From Bacteroidia bacterium (GTDB lineage Bacteria; Bacteroidota; Bacteroidia; Bacteroidales; UBA12481), in the NCBI GenBank assembly GCA_026391235.1, contig JAPLDV010000653.1, positions 1 to 12,928 of the forward strand: DNA of 12,928 nucleotides. Reading direction: 5' to 3'. The position numbers and the translations under genes are program-made. A model generated the notes under the pieces. The model made no database searches and had not been told where the DNA came from. It saw nothing but the letters and a program-made list of their open reading frames with translations. Positions 6,645 to 12,928 of this stretch are shown piece by piece; within the stretch, counting starts at the first letter, position 1; every line of letters starts with the position of its first letter.

Positions 6645-6660
6645 AGACCAAATTTAGTCT
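6645..6660 (-). promoter_or_regulatory. Putative restriction-gene promoter: -7 element within a 16-base palindrome
   Basis: On the minus strand, AGAC-TAAATTTG-GTCT has four-base inverted arms exactly flanking TAAATTTG, an exact TAnnTTTG match, about 30 bases before the start codon at 6619. Fourteen of sixteen positions obey the palindrome. A repressor or controller could bind here, but no controller gene is present and the arms are short, so chance is possible. I see no -33 element at the normal distance. Confidence 0.4.
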
Positions 6661-6667
6661 TTTTTTA

Positions 6668-6703
6668 TCAATTGATGGCGGTGTTCATTGTAAATCCTTT
6701 TAG
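6668..6703 (-). pseudogene. 3'-end remnant of a DUF4412-like gene
   Basis: The minus strand reads LKGFTMNTAIN followed by TGA, against LKGVKMNTAIN near the C-terminus of the intact DUF4412-like protein at 2756-3460. At the DNA level, 6675-6700 matches 2784-2809 at 23 of 26 positions, in the same orientation. It begins eight bases after the end of the GT2 gene and stops before the restriction-gene promoter. The homology does not continue on either side. Most likely it is a relic of a second copy of that gene. An alternative is that AAAGGA plus ATG forms a tiny MNTAIN leader frame. Confidence 0.6.
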
Positions 6704-6710
6704 TATTTAC

Positions 6711-7610
6711 TTATCGTACAATGATATAGTTTTTGTTTTCCCCGATTCTGCGATTGATTCTGTCCTCTATCCAGTAAACTAATTTATCCTTTATGTTTAA
6801 TTGCTTATTTATTTTGTCCGGATCAAAATGCCAATCTTCATTTTCAATAATTTCTTTCATTAACAAAGGATGCGCTCCTTCGAAAAGCTTTACCCTTTCG
6901 ATGTTGCTGTAATCAAAATTCTGAAGTGACTCATATTTCTTTTCAATGTATTTGTCATCGTGCCAGAATTTATCAAAAAATTTCATTTTAATTTCCATTT
7001 GCTTCGGATTTCTTACATAATTGTAATGGTACACAGGGATATGAATCGCCTTTACTTTTAGTTTGTATCCTGTGTGATTGTTCAAATAATCACTATACGA
7101 CGGAAATCTCCTAAAACCTTGTGAGTCCTTGTATGAGAATACATTTTGATTGTTTCGGAAAATTCGTATTTCCTTCCTATGCTGATACCTTGAATTATTT
7201 AAATATTTATAGCTCCCGTAAAAATTAAGAAAATCAAAAAGTAAACCTTCAATGCTCTCATCATCTTTTACTTTATTAAGATGTTCATGGATTTTATCAA
7301 GGTCATTCTCATGAATTACTTCATCGGCCTGAATATGAAATGCCCAATCACCGGTAATTTGCTTTAATGCAATATTTGCCTGCTGGGCAAATATTTTTCC
7401 ATTGGTTCTTAAACTTTCATCCCAAATGGTATCAATGATTTTTATTTTGGGATTCCCGATATTAATTATTGCATCTTTTGTCCCGTCAGCTGAATCTCCC
7501 ACGGCTATAACAAATTCATCACATACTGGCAAAACGGATTGAATTGACTGCAAAAACGGATATCCATAGTTAAAACCGTTTCTGATGTAAGAAAAACCAC
7601 TAATTTTCAT
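6711..7610 (-). CDS. GT2-type glycosyltransferase
   Basis: This 299-residue protein is a GT-A-fold, inverting family-2-like enzyme that would transfer a sugar from a nucleotide donor in the cytoplasm. The N-terminus MKISGFSYIRNGFNYGYPFL is the usual first strand and helix. VIAVGDSADGTKD (about 34-46) is the nucleotide-binding loop, and HIQADEVIHE (92-101) supplies the D-x-D-like metal site (Asp96-Glu97). KEIRIFRN (about 145-152) and the His/Tyr-rich IPVYHYNYVRNPKQ are typical of the later acceptor side. No membrane segments are seen. It begins 11 bases after the GT4 gene, so the two should be one operon building a surface glycan such as lipopolysaccharide core or capsule. The sugar and acceptor cannot be predicted. 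The DNA is AT-rich compared with the GH78 and MATE genes. Confidence 0.85.
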   Translation of the reverse strand: MKISGFSYIRNGFNYGYPFLQSIQSVLPVCDEFVIAVGDSADGTKDAIINIGNPKIKIIDTIWDESLRTNGKIFAQQANIALKQITGDWAFHIQADEVIHENDLDKIHEHLNKVKDDESIEGLLFDFLNFYGSYKYLNNSRYQHRKEIRIFRNNQNVFSYKDSQGFRRFPSYSDYLNNHTGYKLKVKAIHIPVYHYNYVRNPKQMEIKMKFFDKFWHDDKYIEKKYESLQNFDYSNIERVKLFEGAHPLLMKEIIENEDWHFDPDKINKQLNIKDKLVYWIEDRINRRIGENKNYIIVR

Positions 7611-7621
7611 TTTGCATATTA

Positions 7622-8548
7622 TTAAATGCTCTCTTCCGGATTGCTTTTATTCAACAGACAGTTCTCTAATTCTGTCATTTTGTCCTTCAATTGAAAATGA
7701 TTTTCAACTCTCATCCTTCCATTTTTTCCAAATTCAATTCTTTTATTCTTATCCATTATTAATAATTCAATTTTTCGGCTAAACATATCCAAATCCGGAT
7801 AATCGACAAGAAAACCTGTTTGATTATCTATTACAATTTCCGGACTGGTATAATTATAGGCCACCACTGGTTTTGAGGCTGCCATAGCCTCTACCAGTAC
7901 ATATCCGAAACCCTCGCGGGGTGAGGTCAATACGAATATATCTATGCTTCGCATGAAGCCGGCCATATCTTCTACAAACCCAAGAAGAATAACTTCCTGG
8001 TGGAGCTGGTGTTCATCAATCAATTTTTCGATTTCGGGCTTTAGTTCACCGGTACCTGCAATCAGCATTTTGAACTTTATACCGCGTTCTTTTAACCGAT
8101 AAGCGATTTTAATCAGATCCGTTTGACCTTTTTGAGCATTTAACCTTCCTGCATTTCCTATAACTATTTCTTCTTTTGCAATTTGAAAATCTCCATTGTT
8201 GAAATTCCGGTCGAAAAGTTCTAAATCTATACCATGGTAAATGACCCTGACTTTATTATCAATGCTTATCGACCTGCGAAGGTTTTTTACTATTGATTTC
8301 TTTGTTTCAAAAGAATTGGCAATGATATGTGTCAGAATATTATTGAACAAAATCCGGTTTATGATCGAATTCTTTATTGGTATCGCCAGTCCCCGCAGGT
8401 AAACAATATTCGTAACATGCGCAATTTTTGATGCGATTCCGCCGGTTTTCAAATCAGGAGAAGTTGTAAATATAATTGTATCAATATTTTCTTTTTTAAT
8501 GAAGCGGTAAATCAGGCTATACTTACATATATTCAAAATCGACAGGTT
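7622..8548 (-). pseudogene. GT4-type glycosyltransferase, main part (downstream of a frameshift)
   Basis: The frame reads NLSILNICKYSLIYRF from 8548 and continues to a stop at 7622. It holds the rest of the N-terminal Rossmann domain (IDTIIFTTSPDLKTGGIASK, VYLRGLAIPI, THIIANS, RVIYHGIDLELF) and the whole C-terminal GT-B domain: IGNAGRLNAQKG, MLIAGTGELKPEIE, VILLGFVEDM and SPREGFGYVLVEAMAASKPVVAY. The last contains the E-x7-E pair of retaining GT4 enzymes. The first possible start, a TTG at 8536, would leave out the acceptor-binding N-terminus encoded at 8533-8724, so this half alone should not be active. A TAA at 8551-8549 closes this frame upstream. If the break is a sequencing error, the intact protein is about 370 residues, normal for the family. 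Confidence 0.85.
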
Positions 8549-8724
8549 TTAATCTCAAACACCTGAATATTATGTTCTTTAGCCTTTCTGCAGAGCGGGG
8601 AACCTTTACTTGCAGCCAGATATACATTATAGTTCTTCTCTATAAACTTTAAAGCAAATTCCAAAATCAGTTTTTCCCCTCCACCCCAAAAACTGGTGGT
8701 ATTGAAAAAGCAAATATTATTCAT
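8533..8724 (-). pseudogene. GT4-type glycosyltransferase, N-terminal fragment
   Basis: The ATG at 8724 starts MNNICFFNTTSFWGGGEKLI, with the glycine-rich WGGGE loop that begins GT4 enzymes of the GT-B fold, followed by VYLAASKGSPLCRKAKEHNIQVFEIK. After IK the frame turns to TCRF and stops at 8535-8533. The continuation (NLSILNICK) is in another frame. The junction holds a run of four A on the minus strand (8550-8547); a fifth A would give IKNLSILNICK without a break. So the cause is most likely a single-base deletion in a homopolymer, either real or a sequencing error. A possible -7 element (TATTTTTG, 8792-8785) lies within the end of the GH78 gene. Confidence 0.85.
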
Positions 8725-8761
8725 GAGAATGTTTTTTTAACGTTTGAGATGTCATTTCCAC

Positions 8762-11197
8762 TTAGTTTTTAGCATTTACAATCTCAAAAATATACCGCCC
8801 GGCTGTTCCCAGATTGATTCCCTGCGGTTTTCGGTTTCGGTTAAGGTTCCAGCCTTCCGGTGATTTCATTACCCTGATCTCCTTGTTGCCAGATTCGGGT
8901 AACCAGTTCGTTTTCAATCCTTCAGGGATACTGAACTCAAAACACAGGTTACGGTCCTTCCACCACCAACGGCTGGCCAGCGCCCCTGATGGAAAAAATT
9001 TCTCAACCGACAGTGAATCCAGGTCCGCCACCGGCCTTGGTTTAAGCAAAACCGATGTGCTTCCGGGGTGTTCCGGATCGGGCTGGATTCCGCCCAGCCA
9101 TTTCAGGTACCATTCCGAAACCGAACCAAACATCGGGTGGTTCTGGGAAAAGGTGTTGTCGCTCTCCTTCCAGGTTTCCCAAAGGGTGGTTGCTCCCTGA
9201 TCAACCATATACCGCCATCCCGGAAATCCCTTCTGGTTTACCACACGATAGGCAATATCTATGCGGCCATGTGATGACAGGACATCCAGAAGATATTGTG
9301 TTCCGAAAATTCCTGTGGTCACATGATAGTCTGACTCCTTCAATACCCTGAGCAGCCGGTCCATGGCAATAGCCTGATCCTTGGTATCCAGGACGCCGGA
9401 AGCGAGCAAACTTGCCAGGAGGGTCTGTTGATTTGGGACCTCGATCTTCGGGTTATCCCAGAAAAGGTTGATGATCCTAAGGCGGATTTTCTCCGCGAGA
9501 TTGGTATATCGGCTTATTCCCGCCTGATCCCCGTTTACTTCGGCAAACCGTGCCATGATGCGGGCGATCTGATAATAATGGCAGGTACCAATTAGTTCAA
9601 CCGGTACTTTTGCCAGACTTTCATGATCGCTTAATCCGCTATCAACCACCAGGTTGGGATGAATGCGTGCGATTTTTTCCATCCAGGCCTGATCGGTTCT
9701 ATACATTTCTTTAACCAGATCAGTATCTCCGTAATGAATCCATAATGCATTCTGAAGAAACAAAAAGGCTGATTCCCAGCTCAGTCCGCAATATTCGATC
9801 CCCACAAACGGCGCAGTATCCACAAACCCATCCGGTTTCATCGCATCAACCCAGTCGTAGATTATCTTGCGGTATATCTGCTGCATATCATAATTATAGA
9901 TATATGCTTCGGCAGTGGCATTGATATCGCCGCCATACCCAAACTTTTCGCGTGCCGGGCAATCCGACTGGACACTCTGGAGATTGCTCAGAAATGTCCA
10001 TTGGCAATTGCTATTCAGTTTGTTAAGGTAGGCAGAGGAGCTATTGATTTTACCCGTTTCAGCAACAGCAGAATTTATCCGGCCGGCCTTTAAATCCGAT
10101 TTTGCAAGATTGTAACTGAGGCCTGATATCTCAACATACCGGAAGCCATGAAAAGTGAAACGGGGCTGAAAGAATTCCGGAGCACCGCCTTTTGCGACAT
10201 AAACGTCAATCTGTTCAGCGATTGCTGGCGCACCCGGACCGCCGACTCCGGCCCGTTTGATCTGGCCGCAAACGGAGGTCATCGGATTCAGGGTGCCATC
10301 AGGATAAACCAGCTCACCATAGCGAAACCGGATGGTATCGCCTGCTTCCGCTTTTATTTGTATTCTGATCAAACCGGCAAAATTCTGACCGAAATCGATG
10401 ATCTGATTCGATTTTGCATCCATTGTAATGCTGATAGGCTCCAGCCATTTCGTAATTCGGATGGGCGGGAAAGAAGCCAGCTGCGGCTTACCGCCCGGTC
10501 CCCTGACCACTTCAACCGGTTCCCACCCTGTCCGGTCGTCACCGGCCACTGTCCATCCGGGTATTTCCTTTCGGGCATCAAACCATTCACCCAGGTAGAC
10601 ATTGTTCCTTGTGACAGGACCTGGCCTCGTAACCCACTGATCAGATGTATTGTATACTTTACGGGTTCCATCCCTGAGCGTTATGACAAGTTTGGCGATT
10701 GCACATGGTTTGCCCACCGGCAGGTCGTTTCTGATATTCCGGCCGCCCCACATTTTCAGCGGCAAAGGATTGTAAAACCCGTTGCCCGGCATGATTCCCC
10801 AGGTGTTCATCCCTTTTCGAACCGATGCTGTAACATCCATACAAGTAACATAAGTCCGTTTGCTGAAGTCGGTCCAGGCCGGATCGAGCTGCTGATCACC
10901 GAGGCGGTTACCGTTGAGCCAGGTTTCATAATATCCCGCTGCTGTTATCCACATTTCAGCCTTCCTGATATCATCGCGGATATCAAATTCCGTTCGCATC
11001 AATGGCGCGGGATGGTCGGGGTAGAAAAGGCTGTCTGTAACCGGGATCAATGAATGGTCAGTGATCCAAACGGCCCCTTTCAGGAGGGTATCCTGGTTAG
11101 CAACAGTATATTGCTGATTTGCCGCGAATAACGAATCCTGATAAATCGCGAAAATAACTGCAATAAAAACCAGGATCAGAGTGATAATCTTTTTCAT
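8762..11197 (-). CDS. Secreted GH78 alpha-L-rhamnosidase
   Basis: This enzyme hydrolyses terminal alpha-L-rhamnose by inversion, acting on plant pectin side chains, glycosides or bacterial glycans. From the chosen ATG at 11197 it has 811 residues, with a clear signal peptide (MKKIITLILVFIAVIFAIYQ). The frame stays open 30 codons further upstream, but those residues spoil the signal. The N-terminal beta domain has WITAAGYYETWLNGNRLGD (about 83-101) and WTDFSKRTY. A second beta domain holds IIDFGQNFAGLIRI and FTFHGFRYVEISGL. The (alpha/alpha)6 catalytic barrel starts near 390. DCPAREKFGYGGD (412-424) carries the conserved acid (Glu417), and GATTLWETW has the likely base Glu674, followed by NHPMFGSVSEWYLKWLGGI. 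Length and motifs are complete. The GT4 gene follows after 37 bases, but an operon link is uncertain. A one-mismatch -7-like site lies at 11258-11265. Confidence 0.93.
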   Translation of the reverse strand: MKKIITLILVFIAVIFAIYQDSLFAANQQYTVANQDTLLKGAVWITDHSLIPVTDSLFYPDHPAPLMRTEFDIRDDIRKAEMWITAAGYYETWLNGNRLGDQQLDPAWTDFSKRTYVTCMDVTASVRKGMNTWGIMPGNGFYNPLPLKMWGGRNIRNDLPVGKPCAIAKLVITLRDGTRKVYNTSDQWVTRPGPVTRNNVYLGEWFDARKEIPGWTVAGDDRTGWEPVEVVRGPGGKPQLASFPPIRITKWLEPISITMDAKSNQIIDFGQNFAGLIRIQIKAEAGDTIRFRYGELVYPDGTLNPMTSVCGQIKRAGVGGPGAPAIAEQIDVYVAKGGAPEFFQPRFTFHGFRYVEISGLSYNLAKSDLKAGRINSAVAETGKINSSSAYLNKLNSNCQWTFLSNLQSVQSDCPAREKFGYGGDINATAEAYIYNYDMQQIYRKIIYDWVDAMKPDGFVDTAPFVGIEYCGLSWESAFLFLQNALWIHYGDTDLVKEMYRTDQAWMEKIARIHPNLVVDSGLSDHESLAKVPVELIGTCHYYQIARIMARFAEVNGDQAGISRYTNLAEKIRLRIINLFWDNPKIEVPNQQTLLASLLASGVLDTKDQAIAMDRLLRVLKESDYHVTTGIFGTQYLLDVLSSHGRIDIAYRVVNQKGFPGWRYMVDQGATTLWETWKESDNTFSQNHPMFGSVSEWYLKWLGGIQPDPEHPGSTSVLLKPRPVADLDSLSVEKFFPSGALASRWWWKDRNLCFEFSIPEGLKTNWLPESGNKEIRVMKSPEGWNLNRNRKPQGINLGTAGRYIFEIVNAKN

Positions 11198-11328
11198 CAA
11201 TTGAAATGTTATCTGTTGTTGTGCAAGCTTAGTCATAATGAAATCTACTTTTAAGTACAAATAAAATAGAAATTTCATTTTTGTCACTATTTCTTTTAAT
11301 TGGGCAGGTGACCTGATAAAAGCGAGGT

Positions 11329-12783
11329 TTATTCTGGTGTTATTATCTGAAAAGTTTGCACTGCCCGGGTTGCCGCTTCATTATCGGGACCAGGATGCGG
11401 TTTGCCCCCTGCAACTTTATCAGGATCTTCCTGTCCCAGCTTCCGGATTTGCCACCACAGGAAAGATCCGGTTATGACAGCCGAGGTAACATCTGCGAAA
11501 GGGCTGCAAAGCCAGACTCCTTTCAGGCCCCAGATCTCCGGCAGAATTAATAAAGCAGGAACGAGAATGATCAGCGATCTTAGAAGGGAGAGGAATTCTG
11601 CCGTTTTGGCTTTTCCGATATTCTGGAAGAAGTTGGCGGCAATTACCTGGAATCCAATGAGAGGCAAAGCAGCTAAAAAGATTCTCAGCCCTTTGTCGGC
11701 AATGCCAAACAGTACAGGGTCGTTGGAGTTAAACAGTTTAATAATGAAATGCGGAAATAGCTGAACGATTATCCATCCAAAAACCCCAATTGCCGTTGCT
11801 GCAAAAATCCCTTGCTTAACTGTTTGCTTAACGCGATCGAAGTTTCGGGCACCGAAATTAAATCCGACGATAGGCTGGCTGGCCATATTGATAGCCACCA
11901 TCGACATGATCAGAAGCTGGGCAACCGAGGCAACAATTCCAAGAGCACCAACAGCCAGGTCGCCTCCATGCTTTATCAGCTGATTCATGAACAGGGCATT
12001 GACTGCACTCGAACCCATCTGCATAAAGAATGGCGCCAGACCAATTGAAATGATCAGACTGATGATTTTCCAGTTGGGCCTGATATTTGGCCAGCGCAGG
12101 CGAATGATCGCACGTTTACTCAGGAAATGGGCAATAACCCATACATCGAGGGCCATCATGGCAATTACCGTTGCGTATGCGGCTCCTTTAACCCCCATAT
12201 CAAAAACAAAGATGAAAATCGGGTCCAGAACGAGGTTAATGCCTCCGCTGAGAAGCATTGACAGCATGGCAATCCGGGCATTACCTTCGGCTCTGATCAC
12301 GTTATTCAAACCAAACCCAACAAGTTGAAAAACGCTGCCTAAAAGAATGATATTGAGATATTCCTGCGCGTATTTAATGGTTTCGGGAGTTGCACCGAAC
12401 AGTTTCAGCATCGGGGTTTTAATTGCAAAGCCAATACAGGTCACCAACACTCCCACAGCCACCATCATAAAAAAGCCGTTACCGAGTACATACTCGGCTC
12501 TTTTGAAATCCTTGCGGCCCATATTGATCGACACCTGCACCCCGGAGCCCATCCCAATCATCATACCAAATGCCATAGCGATGAGCATGATCGGAAATAC
12601 CACGCTTAAACCTGATAATGCCATGGAACCTACACCCTGACCAATAAAAATACGATCTACAACATTGTAGGTCGCATTCATTATTACCCCCACGAAGGCA
12701 GGAAGAAAGTAGCGCCACATCAGGCGGGAGATCTTTTCCTCGCCTAACTCAAGATGTTTTTTGGTTATTCGATCTTCGGGCAC
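11329..12783 (-). CDS. MATE-family multidrug/Na+ efflux transporter
   Basis: This is an inner-membrane antiporter of the MATE superfamily that exports cationic drugs or metabolites in exchange for Na+ or H+. The sequence [20 protein letters not shown] near the N-terminus, then [24 protein letters not shown] and [17 protein letters not shown], is typical of the DinF/MepA branch. The two-fold repeat appears in the second half as [19 protein letters not shown]. About twelve hydrophobic segments can be counted, ending near [22 protein letters not shown] polar tail rich in Gly, Pro and Asp follows. I chose GTG at 12783 (484 residues). The longer TTG start at 12813 would fall before the likely transcript start, since the -7 box is at 12802-12809, and the extra residues are not family-like. 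It stands alone, with its own promoter. Confidence 0.92.
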   Translation of the reverse strand: MPEDRITKKHLELGEEKISRLMWRYFLPAFVGVIMNATYNVVDRIFIGQGVGSMALSGLSVVFPIMLIAMAFGMMIGMGSGVQVSINMGRKDFKRAEYVLGNGFFMMVAVGVLVTCIGFAIKTPMLKLFGATPETIKYAQEYLNIILLGSVFQLVGFGLNNVIRAEGNARIAMLSMLLSGGINLVLDPIFIFVFDMGVKGAAYATVIAMMALDVWVIAHFLSKRAIIRLRWPNIRPNWKIISLIISIGLAPFFMQMGSSAVNALFMNQLIKHGGDLAVGALGIVASVAQLLIMSMVAINMASQPIVGFNFGARNFDRVKQTVKQGIFAATAIGVFGWIIVQLFPHFIIKLFNSNDPVLFGIADKGLRIFLAALPLIGFQVIAANFFQNIGKAKTAEFLSLLRSLIILVPALLILPEIWGLKGVWLCSPFADVTSAVITGSFLWWQIRKLGQEDPDKVAGGKPHPGPDNEAATRAVQTFQIITPE

Positions 12784-12801
12784 CTTATTATTTGAGAGGT
12801 G

Positions 12802-12809
12802 CAAAGATA
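12802..12809 (-). promoter_or_regulatory. Putative -7 promoter element of the MATE gene
   Basis: The minus strand reads TATCTTTG, an exact TAnnTTTG match, 18 bases before the GTG at 12783. The position where a -33 box is expected falls in the start of the heptamer repeat (from 12822), so no ordinary -33 TTG is seen. This site decides the start choice, since a TTG at 12813 would lie upstream of it. Confidence 0.45.
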
Positions 12810-12820
12810 GCAAAAGAATA

Positions 12821-12928
<108 letters not shown>

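Noticed and set aside
6645..6667. Palindrome followed by a T-run on the plus strand, like an intrinsic terminator
   Set aside because: No plus-strand gene ends here. On the minus strand, where all genes lie, the T-run is absent, and the core fits a -7 promoter element better.
10148..11053. A 301-codon open frame on the plus strand
   Set aside because: It lies fully inside the GH78 gene on the other strand, has no recognisable motif, and the minus-strand protein has all family signatures.
11198..11287. Extended N-terminus of the GH78 enzyme (30 extra codons)
   Set aside because: The standard signal peptide begins at the ATG at 11197; the upstream residues would bury it and look like leader DNA.
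12784..12813. Longer MATE start at a TTG (12813)
   Set aside because: The codons lie over the probable -7 promoter element and the added residues do not resemble family N-termini.

Overview
The window looks like a chromosomal segment of a Bacteroidota bacterium, probably a Bacteroidia/Marinilabiliales-type organism. The evidence is a TonB-dependent receptor with an N-terminal carboxypeptidase-like regulatory domain, a GH78 alpha-L-rhamnosidase, start sites without strong Shine-Dalgarno sequences, several exact matches to the Bacteroidota -7 promoter element TAnnTTTG, and a GCAGTAG/GCAGTGG heptamer repeat of a kind often seen in this phylum. Every gene I can support is on the minus strand, so transcription runs from high to low coordinates.

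From high to low coordinates: a heptamer tandem repeat (12822-12928) lies just upstream of a promoter and a MATE-family efflux pump (11329-12783). A secreted GH78 alpha-L-rhamnosidase follows (8762-11197). Next come two glycosyltransferases, a GT4-type gene split by a frameshift (7622-8724) and a GT2-type gene (6711-7610). Then a large Eco57I-like type IIG restriction-modification gene with its C-terminal part in another frame (3472-6619), and a secreted DUF4412-like protein (2756-3460). Then an MNT nucleotidyltransferase antitoxin (2337-2651) overlapping a truncated HEPN toxin gene (2185-2340), and a hairpin-rich spacer. Last are a tungstate-binding lipoprotein, wtpA (964-1908), and the first 290 codons of a TonB-dependent receptor (1-872), which runs off the window.

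Two themes stand out. First, 2.1-8.7 kb looks like a decaying, laterally mixed accessory region. The HEPN toxin is truncated, the restriction-modification and GT4 genes each carry a frameshift that can be placed within about 20 bases, the DNA-recognition part of the restriction enzyme is much more AT-rich than the rest, and a 36-base remnant of a DUF4412-like 3' end lies on the far side of the restriction gene from the intact copy. Second, the left end pairs a periplasmic tungstate/molybdate-binding lipoprotein with an outer-membrane TonB-dependent receptor. The receptor's apparent -7 promoter element lies exactly in the loop of a 9-bp inverted repeat, suggesting a dedicated, repressor-controlled route for oxyanion (or oxyanion-complex) uptake across the outer membrane. 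That role is inference. I see no clearly new multi-gene system, and no tRNA, rRNA, CRISPR array or intact transposase.
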